From: Dactylellina haptotyla
Lineage: Eukaryota; Ascomycota; Orbiliomycetes; Orbiliales; Orbiliaceae
Assembly: GCA_031310005.1 (NCBI GenBank)
Contig: CM062382.1
Span: forward strand, 3,472,001 to 3,536,000
Length of the DNA stretch: 64,000 nucleotides
Direction: 5' to 3'
The position numbers and the translations under genes were made by a program. Below, piece by piece: positions 37,580 to 50,350 of this stretch. Position 1 is the stretch's first letter; each line of letters begins with the position of its first letter. Under the pieces are notes generated by a model. That model saw nothing but the letters and a program-made list of their open reading frames with translations, was not told where the DNA came from and ran no database searches.

Positions 37580-40500
37580 ATGGGGTTCCCGTGGAATAGA
37601 AGCAATTCGGTCAAGTCTCCGGTCTCGCAAACGTCGCCTACCGAGTTTAAGACTAAACGTCGTTCCTCTAGCTTTTTGAAATTTAGCGATAAACCGAAAG
37701 CCAAAACATTCAATGGCACCAACGGGACAAACGGGATTAACGGCCATGGAACCCAAACTCAGCACCACGGAGATGGAGATGAGGACGATTTGAAGCCAAG
37801 CATGCTCCAACGCGCTGCATCCTCGATGCTCCCAGACCATATGGCTAAGCGGCCAGAAATCGAATCCATGCTATCCGATTTCGCTAGCGTATTGAAGGCG
37901 AGCTTGCGTCCCTTGCCCACCGGTCTAGACGGTCGATACGAGAAAGAAGCAGAACCCTCGAGCGGCTTTTTTAAGGACCTTAAAACCTTTGGCATTAGCG
38001 ATTTGCGTACACTTCGTGAGGTCATCCAGCAGAAAGTCACCGGAGAACTGATTGATGACAAAACATATATCGTAAAGCTTCCCTCCGATCCGCAATATAT
38101 CCTCAAAAGCGATTGATAGCTAACGAACCCCATGCGCGAGGTTGTAGACTGAGAGGATTATTCAATTGATTGCTGATCTGCCAACTGGCTCTAGAAACCG
38201 GGTGGCCGTGACAAATGATGTAAACATTCACAAGATGTCTGTTTTTGCGGAGGCCTAGGGATACTAATTCAAGGATGTGTTTTGATAATTTATAGTTCCT
38301 GGATCGACTCTGGAATATCCACCAGCATCCACCTTCTTCCTACGTTGGGCAAAAGTATAACTATCGTCAAGCTGATGGGTCTTACAATGTAAGTAGCTAT
38401 GGATAGGAAGTTGTCGGTACCAAAATCCGCCGTTATCTTAACCAATATTACAATCCAGAACATTCAATTCCCGTACATTGGCCAAGCAGGCCAACCATAT
38501 GCGCGCTCTGTTCGTCCAGTTGTCCAAACTCCAGGAGCCTACCCTGATGCGGGTTTGATCTTCGATGCAATCATGGCACGATCGGAATACAAGAGGAATC
38601 CGAACAACGTATCCAGTCTTTTGTTCTACCTTAGTTTTGTGATTAGTCATGGTAGGTACTACATTCCTCCGCCGATCTTCTACCCTCTTGCTAGAACTAA
38701 CTCATCTATAGACTTGTTCAAACCCGACTCTACTGACCATGACATATCCGCAACATCGTCGTATCTCGATCTGGCGCCTTTATATGGATGTAACGTGGAA
38801 GACCTCAACAAGATGCGAACTTTCCGAGACGGGAAGCTCAAAACAGACTGCTTTTCAGATAAGCGGATACACGGATGCCCCCCAGGAGTCGGTACCATAT
38901 TGATAATGTTCAATCGCTGGCACAACTATGTTGCACAGACATTGGGCGATATTAATGAACATGGCCGCTTTTCCATCCCAGCAGGAAAGGAAAATGATGA
39001 CAAGGCATTGAGGAAACGAGATGAAGATCTCTTTCAGACCTCCAGGTTAATCACTTGCGGGCTCTATATTAACATCATTTTGACTGATTACCTGAGAACA
39101 ATTCTTGCTCTTAATCGCACGGATTCAACTTGGAACTTGGATCCTCGTGTCACCATGGAGAAGATCTTCAATGATAATGGCGCCACAAGAGGCGTAGGCA
39201 ATCAAATATCTGTCGAATTTAGCTTTGTTCACCGTTGGCATAGCTGTATATCGAAACGAGATGAGATGTGGTACGAAGATATGTATTCGAAGTTGTTCCC
39301 AGGGAAAGATATAAACAATCTCGACACTCAGACATTAGTGGCGGGATTGGCAAAGTTAGAAGAAACCATTCCGGACGAACCAAGTGCTAGGAGCTTCCAT
39401 GGTCTTTCAAGAGACGCAGATGGGGCCCTTCCCGACGACGACCTTGTTCTAATCCTCGCTGATAGTATTGAAGATACTGCCGGTACGTAGAGAGTTGGAT
39501 ACAAGGTGTAGAGCGCGAACTAATTGTACTTGGGTGAAACAGGCACTTTTGGTACAAATAACGTTCCTGTCGTCATGAAGGCGATGGAATGCATGGGCAT
39601 CGAACAGGCCCGAAAGTGGAAATGTGCATCTTTGAATGAGTTTAGAAAGTTTTTCGGGCTAAAGCCTTATACAAATTTCGAGGATATAAATCCTGACCCG
39701 AAAATAGCGGAGACGCTGAAGAGGCTTTACGAACATCCTGACTTTGTGGAGCTTTACCCCGGACTTGTCTCAGAGGAAGCCAAGACACCCATGGTAAGAT
39801 TGTCTATCCTATTAGTAGGTCACTCTACTAACGGCTAGTTTAAGGTTCCTGGCGTCGGTATATCACAACCTTTCACGATTTCCCGTGCCATACTTTCAGA
39901 TATCGTGACAATGGTGCGTGGTGATCGTTTCTATACCATTGATTACACACCGGCCAATCTTACGAACTGGGGTTTCTCTGAAATTTCGTGTGATTTTGCG
40001 ATAAACCAAGGTTGCGTCTTCCATAAACTAATCTTGAAGGCATTCCCTCGCCATTTCACATATAACTCTATTTATGCTTTCTACCCTCTCACAGTACCCA
40101 CAGAATCGCACAAAATCATGAAAGATCTTGGGCGACTCGCCGATTTCGATTATGCTCGTCCTGAACGCATGCCCTCCCGCACCATTGTCTCTAGCTATGC
40201 TGCTCTGAAGGCTGTTCTTGGCAAGCCTGAATTCAAGGTTACCTGGGGAGCAAACTTCGACTACATGATGTCAGGTCACACCTGGATGTTGAGTGGCGAT
40301 AGTGATATGAACACGGACCAGCGTGCGGATATGCGACATGCGATCTACGGACCGAGCACTTGGACAAAACAAGTTTTCGAGTTCTACGAACATAAGACGA
40401 CCGAGATGCTTAAGAAGCATTCTTATACTATAAGTAATAACCAGATGGTTGATGCTGTGAGAGATGTAATTAACCTGGTTCACACACATTTTGCTGCGAA

Positions 40501-41608
40501 TTTGTTCTGTCTGCCGTTGAAGACTGAGGATAACCCTCGCGGAGTGTATACTGAGCAAGAGCTCTATATGATCCTCTCCGTTATGTTTACTTTCGTTTTC
40601 TTCGATATTGAGCCGACCAAGTCATTTGCACTTCACAAAGCCGGTCGCCTTGTGGCCGGTCAATTAGCTCACTTGATTGAAGCAAATGGTAAGATGCCTT
40701 GTTTTGAAGAAAAATGCTACGTTGACTTACAATATGCTCTCAATAGTCGTCGCTATCAACAAAACCTCGTTCATGAAAAACCTTATTGATAATATATATG
40801 ATCGAAACTCCTCTTTGCATGATTACGGCATCCATATGATCAGAAGATTATTAGAGAGCGGCAAAACTGCTGAAGAAATCACATGGCAGATGGTGCCAAC
40901 TGCCTCTGCTAGTGTTTCCTGCCAATCTCAAGTGGTAAGTCGCGTCGCATTCCAACAAAATCAAGATATCTAACTCGTGCGAAGTTTTCGCAAATCCTCG
41001 ACTTCTACATGCAACCGGAAAATGCCCACCATCTATCAGAGATCCAAAGATTATCCCATGATGGTTCTATAGACTCCCTAGAAAAACTTCGTCACTATGT
41101 CCTGGAAGGCAACCGCATCGCTGGAACATTTGGACTCTATCGCAAGGCGGAACGGGGTATTGACCTCGTGGACAATGATACTACTCATAACCTGAAACGT
41201 GGCGATGTAGTGTTTGTGAATTTTATCACAGCATCCAGGGATCCAGCCGTCTTCCCTGACCCGCTGGAAGTTAAGATTGACCGGCCAGAGGAGACTTATA
41301 TTCACTATGGATATGGCCAACATAAATGTCTCGGTCGGGATGTTAATTTGATCGGGTTGACAGCAATGCTTAAAGTTTTCGGAAAGCTTAAGAATCTAAG
41401 ACGGGCACCTGGAATACAAGGCACCTTGAAATATTTGGCGCGGCCTGGAGGGTCCAAAGTGTATCTCAAAGAGGATTGGAGTAGTTTATGGCCATTCCCT
41501 ACCAGTAAGTTTGAAAGCCTTTCATCCACATATAAGCAAAATAAGGCGGGATTGATGCTAATAAGTACAATAGCCATGAAAATCATGTTTGATGGAGAAG
41601 TTCAGTGA
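37580..41608 (+). CDS. Ppo-type fatty-acid dioxygenase-P450 fusion, copy 2, with non-consensus dioxygenase site
   Basis: Nine exons: 37580-38071, 38148-38219, 38296-38388, 38459-38651, 38712-39482, 39543-39793, 39845-40688, 40747-40934, 40985-41608; all phases agree, 1175 residues. Introns are 50-76 nt. The N-terminus has a low-complexity NGTNGTNGINGHG stretch. The dioxygenase domain keeps distal His283 (VISHDLFK) and proximal His460, but the conserved Y-R-W-H reads HRWH: His457 replaces the catalytic Tyr. The P450 domain has LEGNR (ExxR) and a standard heme loop YGYGQHKCLG with Cys1083. The I-helix motif is SCQSQ where diol synthases have ANQxQ. The fusion is therefore likely unable to start the usual Tyr-radical dioxygenation unless chemistry differs; the P450 half could act on hydroperoxides from another enzyme. 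Exon 7 has tandem acceptors six bases apart (at 39838 and 39844). Confidence 0.87.
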
Positions 41609-42183
41609 TCTCGTTATTTAGTATAATAGCTCGCTAGTATCTTAACCTAAACGAAAATGATATCGAGAAATGTAATATAAAAAAGGGAATATAAGCCCTG
41701 GTTTTCTAAAACTGTCCTTATAATAATTGACCATACATTAAGCAGTGATATTATCTACCTATTTTTGGGTTTAGAGGAGTTTAGCATATTGGTTTGGTGC
41801 CAGTAGTTGTTGTGTGATTGATTTAAAAGATAGTATACACAGATGAAGCTAATAAACTTTGCATGGGTGTTCTTAGCTCGCTCCGTTTCAAAGAACACTA
41901 TGATTCTTCGAAAACAAATACAGTAAAGGAAATAAAATGCTTGTACATTATATTTGGTGGCGCCATATGTTGATTTACTACTATCAACTTGACCCTTGTC
42001 ATATAAATCTATCCCTAGTTTCCTTCCGTTACATTAAGGATGTTGGAATTTGGGGATGATATGTAGGCTTCCAACATGTCTCTATTTAGGCTGCTTTCGA
42101 TAGACAATAATGTGCCTATGTTTCAGGAGATCAAGAGCTAACGAATAATTATAATCAATGCCACCAGAAAACGGCTGAATCGC
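41609..42183. other. Intergenic, AT-rich
   Basis: Tail-to-tail space between copy 2 of the Ppo genes and the small secreted protein gene. No gene seen. Confidence 0.5.
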
Positions 42184-42603
42184 CTAGCAGTTAACTCTGA
42201 TTGAGTTGTAGTTTCTAGTATCGTAGCAGACGTTGTACGTTGGCACGAAGCTAGATCCAGTACAAGATGCGCTTGTATAAATGCGAGCTTACCAGATATT
42301 TGTTAGTTTAGTTAAAGGTCTGTTCAGAGTTTGTCTTTGCAACAAGAGTATAAGTAGCTACTCACTAGTACACGAGCCGTCTGGAGTCGCGAGCTTTGAG
42401 CTAACGCCAGGTAGTGGTACGCATACGTTTTGAGTAAAACGCTTTATAACCGCAGCACCAGGACAGCCGAGGCTAGGCCAGGAGTAAAACTCGTAGTTTG
42501 TTCGTTTGTCTAGCAGAGCTCCCTCTAGATCTAGAGGAGTAGGTGTCGTAAGAACCGGACATGCAAGAACCGCAACAATAGCTAAGGTATTGAAAACTTT
42601 CAT
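42184..42603 (-). CDS. Small secreted six-cysteine protein with Kex2-type site
   Basis: Exons 42603-42366 and 42287-42184 give 113 residues. The intron 42365-42288 has a GTGAGT donor, an ACTAAC branch point 15-20 nt before the GGTAAG acceptor, and phase 1. A signal peptide (MKVFNTLAIVAVLACPVLTT) is followed by a short propeptide ending in LLDKR, a Kex2-like processing site, leaving a mature peptide of about 70 residues that starts TNYEFYSW. It has six cysteines (SLGC, QNVC, DGSC, SASC, YNVC, RVNC) and ends at the last one, as in many fungal effector-like or antimicrobial cystine-knot-type proteins. I know no named family. The unspliced frame would end at 42358 and lose three cysteines. Confidence 0.65.
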
Positions 42604-42694
42604 GATGAACTGAGATTTAGAATTGAGAGTAACCAAGAGTATTTCTTCGCAAATTGAGGTGAGATCCTTTACTGATTCACAGAATGATATTGAA

Positions 42695-42703
42695 CTATTT
42701 ATA
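42695..42703 (-). promoter_or_regulatory. TATA box of the small secreted protein gene
   Basis: TATAAATAG on the minus strand, about 92 bases before the ATG. Consensus match and suitable spacing; transcription start not known. Confidence 0.45.
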
Positions 42704-43233
42704 CTTTATAAAAATCGGTAAACCGGCTTGTTGATAGACCGATGGAAATCAAGTGGTAATCATGAGATTGGTATAACGTTAGAAACTTTGAAATTATAAC
42801 GTTATAAACCCCAAAGCGTGAAACTCTCCGGATGATGTATCCTAGGAAACTAGGATATCATTTCGGCTAAAACTTTAATTTATAGAAATCCTTCTTTCGG
42901 ACGCCATCATTCGAGATCACTGCGAATAGAAAATAAGCGGTTAATTGGAAGCCTTTCGAGAGCCTAAAGACCGAAAGCGCCTAAACGTAGGAGTAGCGTA
43001 ATGGTACGTATTGATCTTACGACTCGCGAAGAAGCAGGCTCTGGTTAAAGAGAAAGCTAATTGGATAGATTCTCAATAAATTCGTCTTAAAACGTCAATA
43101 AATTACTCTAGCTCACACGATACCGGTATACACGATTCAAATCTTATTGAGATTTATTCGATTTTGATCTTGTTGAAATATTCTCCAACCTGCAGTATTC
43201 TTGTATCTGTATTCGCCAGCTGCTGTATAAATC

Positions 43234-43264
<31 letters not shown>
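43234..43264. repeat. TA then GT dinucleotide microsatellite
   Basis: About 13 bp of alternating TA followed directly by about 19 bp of alternating GT. Simple repeat in non-coding DNA. Confidence 0.9.
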
Positions 43265-44019
43265 ATTTGGATTGGCTTGCTAGCTGATATAAAAAGCCAA
43301 AAAAAAAAAAATTCGGAATCCCACAGCATTTTATTGGTTCTTTTCTCTGCTTCTGAATGAAAGAAGCCACTGCAAGTCGGTCCTTATCCTTCAAGCTTCG
43401 TATCGGGAAGATTTGAGAGTATGCTAGCCTTTAAATTGCGATGCAATTAATCCATTCGCAAGATTGATACAGAATGCTCTCTCTCAATACCGGTATTGGA
43501 GACGTTGTGGTTCGGCCAGCGGGCTCACCAGAAATCGGTTTCTAATATTACAAATCTGGAACTATTGAGACATTTTGCGTATAACTTAACCACAAGTTGT
43601 TAGGCGAACACGAAAATACATCTAATGGTTGTAGCCAAGTGCTAAATTGTACTATGGTGTTTGACAAGGGAGACTAAACCCTGTCAAAACACCCGTTCAG
43701 CTTATATGACTTGCGCAGCTTAGTATCTTGGTAAAGCTTGTAAAGTTCATATCAAAATAATCACATGTGAATATATGCAGTTTCTTGCTCAATCGGGTAA
43801 CACGTTCAAATGTAACAAAATATTCCAACGAATTTTTATTTTTAAACTTCCTAATTTAACTGAGCGTATTATGTAAACAACGTATTTACAATATTAACGA
43901 AATATCTACATTTCTCTTGAAAGCACTGCTGATGTACCGATATTCGAAACCAGACCAGTGGGCTTCTGATCAGCTTCAGCCTTACACAAATTTAGGAACG
44001 TGAGCCTGGACGACATTAC

Positions 44020-45386
44020 TTAAAAGGTAACAACGCCAACACCAGCGCTACCGCTGACGCAGTTGCAGACGCTGCTAGCAGAGGTCATGCTATAAATTCA
44101 CATTGTTAGCATTCTGTCTTAGATTTTATGATTGATAGAGTAACATACGTATAAGAGTAAGGTGGGCTGAGACTGCCAGTCTGAGTAATTCTGGTAGTAC
44201 TAGTACCAAGGAAGAGGTTATTGCGCTGAACGGCGTAACCGTCGGTGTCAGAGTCCAGATCGGTGACAATGGCAAGTGGAACATTGTTGAAGCTGCAGTT
44301 CTCGACGAGAACCTGAGCACCCATGCGAGAGTTGATACCGGATGTTGGGCAGTTATTGTAGCAGCTGCTGTACATATGGCCGGTACCGAAGCGAATGGAT
44401 GGGAGACGGCTGTTGACGTTGTCCCAGCTGTTGTGGTGGTATGTAACCTTGAGTTTACCGGTATCTTCGCTAGCATTGCTGTCGGAGTGGCCGATGAGCG
44501 ATCCTTTCCACTATAAAAGCTTGCAATTAGTTCATGTTTGTAGTAGGAGGTAAGAGTGAGTTTTTGTTAGAGCCTTATTGCTTACGTGGTCGTGGAATTT
44601 GTTCCAAGAGACAGTGACTAAGTTGGAAGCATGGGTGATATCGAGGAGACCATCATAGTCGTCCTTGCCGCCGACCAAGCCCTTACTGTAGAAGTCGTTG
44701 TGGTCAATCCAGACGTTGGTGGCGCCGTCCAAAGAGACGGCGTCGCCCTTCGCGGCTGGACTGAACTTAAGGTTGCGGACGATGACATTGCTGATGTCCT
44801 TGAGTCTGATGCCTCCATTCACGATTCCAGAGCCCGATCCAACACCAAGGAGAGAGGTACCGCCCACAAGGTCAACGACACCACATCCACTCAATAAGCC
44901 GCTGACTTTGATGACACCACCGTTTTTAGCTGCAGCAGAAAGAGCAGAGCAAGAAGTAACAGTAGTTCCACTACCGCTACCACCTCCAGTAGCAGAACCT
45001 CCGTAACCGACTAGCTGGTTGACTGGAGCAGCGCAACCGCCACTACCACCGCCACCAGCAGAGGTAGTTGTAGTGCGGGTAGTAGCACCAGCGGTTGTAG
45101 TTACGGCTCGGGTGGTGGTCACCATAGTCGTGGTAGGGTTTGATGAGCCACCGGTATAAGCGCAAGAGCATTCGGCTGAGATCATGCTCGGCTTGTTAGA
45201 GCAGTAGGTGGCCCATGATGGGAGACCAGTAGTAGCCGTAACAGTACTCTTAGTGAAAGTAGCACAGAATGCGGATGCAGTCGCACTTTGGGATTTGATG
45301 AAACTGGCACAGCTGTTGGAATTGGCGTTCAAGCAGCCAAGAGCAGCTGGCAAGAATGCCAAAAGAAGAACTTCCTTCTGATACAT
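44020..45386 (-). CDS. Pectate lyase (polysaccharide lyase family 1) with extra N-terminal Cys-rich module
   Basis: Exons 45386-44586, 44510-44149 and 44089-44020 give 410 residues; introns 44585-44511 (phase 0) and 44148-44090 (phase 2). A signal peptide covers residues 1-17. The catalytic domain (about 118-410) is a parallel beta-helix lyase: NVWIDHNDFYS and DYDGLLDITHASNLVTVSWN are the family's Ca-binding strand motifs, and NSRLPSIRFG carries the conserved RxPxxR catalytic arginine. It cleaves pectate by beta-elimination outside the cell. Before it lies a module with six cysteines (C18, C26, C41, C62, C73, C75) and a Thr-rich linker at 81-117, which plain PL1 enzymes lack. The module is not a CBM1. 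It could bind the wall or substrate; its fold is unknown to me. Confidence 0.88.
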
Positions 45387-48300
45387 GATATTGCGTTTGT
45401 CGCTCGTTGAATAAAAGGTTTTATACTAATTTAAGAAGAATCGACTGTCGCTGATATTGCTGAATCGCTGGCTGGGATGAGTAACACTGATGGCGAAATG
45501 AAAAAGCTGGCCGTTCTGATATTCTTATATACGGGCAAGAGGCCCTGGATTCTATGCATCTTAGATTCTCAAGATCTTCTCCGTGCTCCATTTCGGATTA
45601 TTGTCATTACAATCCTCCGTCGAACGCGATTCGAGGACCATATTTTACCGTCACAAGCTCTATCCAGAGTACATCATGCCAGCGACTTTTAAGTTGAAAA
45701 GTCGTTCTCTTGGCGAATGGCTCATTAATTTGGTTGATCGCTACCTCGAATCCGAATTAATCAATCGGGAGCAATTGTGCTTGGTCACGTTCCACCATGG
45801 GATAGTAAATTTGAGACCCTACATTTTGAAATGGATAACGGCATTCGTTGGTCTCGGAGGCTATTCATCCATGCAGAGTGGTTTCGAATGATAGCAGACT
45901 CGCTCCACGGATTTGAACATGTGCCTAGCTCTGCGGCCACCCCCTACCACGGACACGGACAAATATGCCCAGAGCGTATCTAAACTTTTTCCACAAACTG
46001 TTGTTGTGCGCATAGATCTTCCTTCCCCAGGCGGTGTTGATTCGTTAGTGGATCTCAGCTCCATATAATACACCATTTATAAGTTTCATTGCTGGACCTT
46101 GCAGGTACCGCTATACCCCTATATCAACCTGGTTCCGAGCTTCCGCATGTGGACCGCGTTCGGTTAAAGCACAAAGCGAGCGAAGCCATCAATCTACCAT
46201 CTGCACCTAATATCCTGATTAAAATGTAACTCAGTCTTGATGAAGCCCTAGTTCCTGATCTCGCAAGCCTATGCGACTTGGAAACAATATATGTACATTC
46301 CATTATAATCCAAAACTAATAAGTGTTACACTAAAACAACCTCGTGGCTACTTTTTTAAGTGGGATATATCTTCCATGTTGCTCTATTTTATTGAGTTGA
46401 TATATTCTAAATATGACCTTTTTTTATTTAGAGTTGTCTGAATATCACTTTGTAGCTTGAAGTGCTAAGGCGAATGTGGAATCATTTTAGATCAACGCGG
46501 TGCATGTCAATGTCTACATATTTTATACGTCAGCCCGAGCAACTCGGCTCTAGAATATCTAGGTTCCCCGCAAATGCACCAAAGAATGGCGTTTTTGGCG
46601 ATCATAAAACCTGGGACGAACGAGAGAAGAAACGGTTTGTTCCCCGCAAAATTCCTCGAGGCCGGCCGAGGTGCGGGACAACGGCCCGATATTCACTCAG
46701 ATTGGCGAAGTTCTGGCCTTGGCGGTTTGGTATCAAATTTTGTGTCCAACCAATCCCATCATAGTAAATTGGCAACGCCTATAGTAAGACTAGAAATATA
46801 ATAAACAAATTAAGCATTTATCAATAACCTTCGTACGCAGTAAAGGATATATGGATGAGTATGGAATTAGCTACAAGTTCAGCCAGACGATACCGAATTC
46901 TCGACAACCAGTTAACAATCTTGGTAGCAGTAGGTATGTATTGAGGGCTTCGTCGCGCATACGCACATGCCCTAAATTTCCCCCGTCGGAGCTCGGGATC
47001 TCCAAAGCTGTGAGTTATGATGACGGCCACAGGTAGTAGAAATATGAACAATAGTTCCATACCTAGGATGTATTATCGAGTCAAGTTTCGAGTTCAACCA
47101 TTTGAATTCTGTAGGGAGCCCACGTTGAACGGATGCAAACTCGATTCTTCCCGAATATTCGTGTGTAACCGAAACGCCAAGCGAATGCCGAGAGCCTTGA
47201 CTTGCTTGGCCGAGAAACTCGAGTGGTTTTCTTCCCCTTCCGTTCCCGTCTTGCCTTCCTGCTTGAAGAGAAAAACACAAGAAATTGACGGGGATCTCAA
47301 TTGGAGTTTCAGCGTTTGGTCGATAATTTTCCGTTTTCCGTGTTGTTTTGACTGAGTATGTCTACGTCACCGCATTATGGACGTGAAGGTTTGGTGAGCC
47401 AACTTTGATGCTGAGGTACGTACGGGCGTATATACATAAATTCCGTACGATTATTTTCATGCGTGTCCCAGTGCTCGGAACTCACTCAATCCAAACTTTA
47501 GTGGTTTTTGGATTGCTGTATGATTCCAGGGTATTCCTGGAACTCCAGCTCTTCGCGAGAGTACCGAGGTAGCACTCTCGAGAATCTTCGCCCGAATCCG
47601 AATGCGATTGAGAACTACTCGTATCGTCATTCCCAATAATCAATAGTAATTTCTATATCACTGTGAATCGTAGACTGTCTACCATATAGGCGCGTCATTT
47701 TGAAGCCGTTGTTTCAACTCTTTAGCCAATTAAGTATTGAAGTTGGCAGCAAAAAAAAAAGGAGGGGGTATCTCTGTAAGTAGAATAACGGACGGTAGTG
47801 TTTGAGAGAACATAATGTCTTTTCTTCTATGATGTTTACATGCTGGGAATAGAAGACTCTGCGAATGAGATTTCGAATTTGTTTAGTTCAACTCTATAGA
47901 GTAAGGACAAGAAACATATTATAGGTACTATACAGGCTTCCAGAGGAATATGCGATTTTCTAGCCAGTTCGGCAGGTTTAAATTGGCGGATTTCACATTA
48001 TATTTTGCGGACAACCGTTTATATATATGGCGACACGTGTGCAGATAGAGATGATGATAAAAATCTATGACAAACAAAAGAAACAGCCCTAGGATGTTAT
48101 ATCTTGTCATTTCTGGATCAAACGTCTCGTCAACGCGTCAGTTGCTATTTGGTATGGTCGTATTCATAGCGCAGGATCTGACCGAGTTAGCTGCGCTTCT
48201 CAACCGAAGACTTGGTTGCCTATCGCTATCACGCGATGTAACTCGAGCAGAATCGCACTTAGTATTGGATATATACGCGTAGACTACGTGTATTTTCTCC

Positions 48301-48743
48301 GAAGGTTATCATATGGAATTTTATTGCTCTATTCTTCATACTCTGGCATTCTCACTACTTGTGATATATCAGACACTCGTTTTCTATCTCTAGGCAACCC
48401 CTTCCACTCAGTCCTCCTGCAATAAGAATTCTTCGGAGGTCAGAACTCAACGAGCACACAACAACACCTTTCGAGCTAAATTTCAAACAATAATGTTTTT
48501 TTGTTCGCGTGAAGGGCAAATGCAAGAGGAGTTTTTTAATATGATCTTACAAAAGATAGTTTGTTTGGATAAAGGAGAAGTACCGACCTAAATTACATAT
48601 CTTAAAAATTCTAGATTATTTATTAATTTACTGACCTTGAATTGATCTACTCACTAATTAAATAGGCACTGTTGTGGCCGCAGTTGCGGCCAGCGAGTGA
48701 CCCAACATTTGCGGACATTGCTCCTGTCCGAAGAAGAACTATC
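45387..48743. other. Gene-poor region, 3.4 kb, with a possible gene relic
   Basis: No intact gene. 45583-46072 holds several coding-like stretches in more than one plus-strand frame (see the relic entry). Frames at 46462-46801 and 46972-47355 overlap on both strands and have no motif. Poly-A tract at 47749-47762. Confidence 0.4.
45583..46072 (+). pseudogene. Possible decayed protein gene, unknown family
   Basis: Three neighbouring stretches in different plus-strand frames read like real protein: one with KLKSRSLGEWLINLVDRYLE, one with RWSRRLFIHAEWFRMIADSL, and one with KLFPQTVVVRIDLPSPGGVD ending in a stop near 46068. The composition and order suggest pieces of one gene no longer in a single frame, but I cannot name the family and splicing does not join them in an obvious way. 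The intervals between them are short and no domain is recognised, so chance cannot be excluded. Confidence 0.25.
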
Positions 48744-49751
48744 ATGGAATTCCTTCAGTTCCTTCTTGTGGCTGAAGACTCCGCTCTTATACTTAATACG
48801 TATGTACTTAGTCTCCTTGCGAGATTAGTTCTAAAAAATCCAGAAATACAAGACATACTGACTGAAGCAGTTTGCTGCCTGTTTCAGAAGTGAATGCCGA
48901 TATTGCTGAATTTACGAAAACATCGCTTTCTCAGTTGCCGACTGAGATATTTCTCATGATTCTTGAATACTTGGATCCATTCAACATCCTATGCCTGTCA
49001 TTGGCCAGTCGCTCTCTCTTTGATATGTTGACCAGCCAACTCCAAGAAATAATCTGCCCTTTGACAGACCTTGGATGCTGGTCTGGAAAAGCCATGATTA
49101 GAACAGGTACGTTATCTATCCTGGAATTGGTCTCTTTGCATATATGGCAAGATCAGTGAGATTTTGAAGTGCTAGGCCGGCGCAACAATTAATGTTGTTT
49201 TCTGCACTATAGGAGTGGTTCTTGACATGGAAGCGCCAGAGCTAAATACAGAAATGGATGAAGAATATGCTGAATATTGGATGGCTCTCTTGGGAGCTAA
49301 GCTACTTAGTATGAGGGATCGAGGTCACCATACCATATACGACTCTGATGACTCCAGGAAGCTGGAAATTCTGAAATCTATTAGCTCAGATTCGAATGTT
49401 CCAAAGGTTTTGCGACAATACGTTGCTGCTATCCTTACGAATACTGAATATGAAAACATGTTCCAAGAAGAGAGGAACTATGTGCTAAGAAATCTTGATA
49501 AGATGGAGTACATCGAGTTCCCAACCGATAGATTGGAAAGAAAGTTAGTACAACCGGCGGGCTCATTCGACGATACCTTGGTAAAAATGTTACATCCTGG
49601 TGAGAGATTGGTGGATGCTATAACGTGGGATCAATCTGTAGACCGAAAATCCGAGGCGGTGAGCTTAGAAAAAGGTATCTGGGCTGGACATAGAATTGAT
49701 CTTGTGCTTGCTGATCGACTTGCGGGAATGGGTTGGCGAAAGCTAGAATGA
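48744..49751 (+). CDS. F-box protein
   Basis: Exons 48744-48799, 48871-49106 and 49213-49751 give 276 residues; introns 48800-48870 (phase 2) and 49107-49212 (phase 1). The F-box spans about 38-75: LSQLPTEIFLMILEYLDPFN, then ILCLSLASRSLFDML. The rest is mainly charged helix without a known substrate-binding repeat. F-box proteins recruit substrates to SCF ubiquitin ligases through Skp1. The first exon and its ATG are less certain than the others: the F-box frame has no ATG in its own exon, and the short upstream exon is the only one that joins in phase. Confidence 0.7.
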
Positions 49752-50350
49752 CACTGGGGGCCCGTTCGTATCGCGCATGACTGATGCGTTTCGTCACAAC
49801 TCCTGATGTTTGGTCACATACGTGTCTGAATCTCAGGCTCTCTCATGGCATCTTGCCCTTCATTTTGTATCTTATAGTACTGAATAGCTAGAACCGCTCA
49901 ATTTCTGGTTATCTATAAGCTATAAGTTCGGGATCCACGCTATTAGTTTCTTTCATCATCAGAAATTTCAGGTTATCCACGCTAGCCAACTTAGTGTTGC
50001 GATTGTGTATACTATACTCAGTACGACATGGCTAATTTAATCCTACTATGGTGCTTGTCAGGACCCCTGCCCGCCTTGCTCAAGTAAGTTTGGGGGGAGC
50101 TACAGCACTGCGTGTTGGGTGCAATCCTATCTTGGAATTGGATATATGTTTGCTCTCGAGCTCTCTGCCGGGAATTTCTTCGGGGTCATTACGAGATCGA
50201 GATTGCATTCTTTGGGCATATCAATATCCCAAACAGATCTCGCGACAAAGCCCCTAGCTCTCTTTGGTCTCTTTGTTTGTTCCACAAGCATCCTGCCTCG
50301 TTCAGACGCACGGAACGAATCTCCCCCTTCGTATCCAGCCTATCACTACT
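49752..50350. other. Intergenic between two F-box genes
   Basis: No gene seen. Holds the 3' flank of one F-box gene and the leader of the next. Confidence 0.45.

Larger units (their letters stand above)
42604..44019. other. AT-rich intergenic, 1.4 kb
   Basis: No gene seen. Contains the TATA box noted separately and a TA/GT dinucleotide microsatellite near 43234-43264. A minus-strand frame at 43144-43329 simply reads through that repeat. Confidence 0.5.
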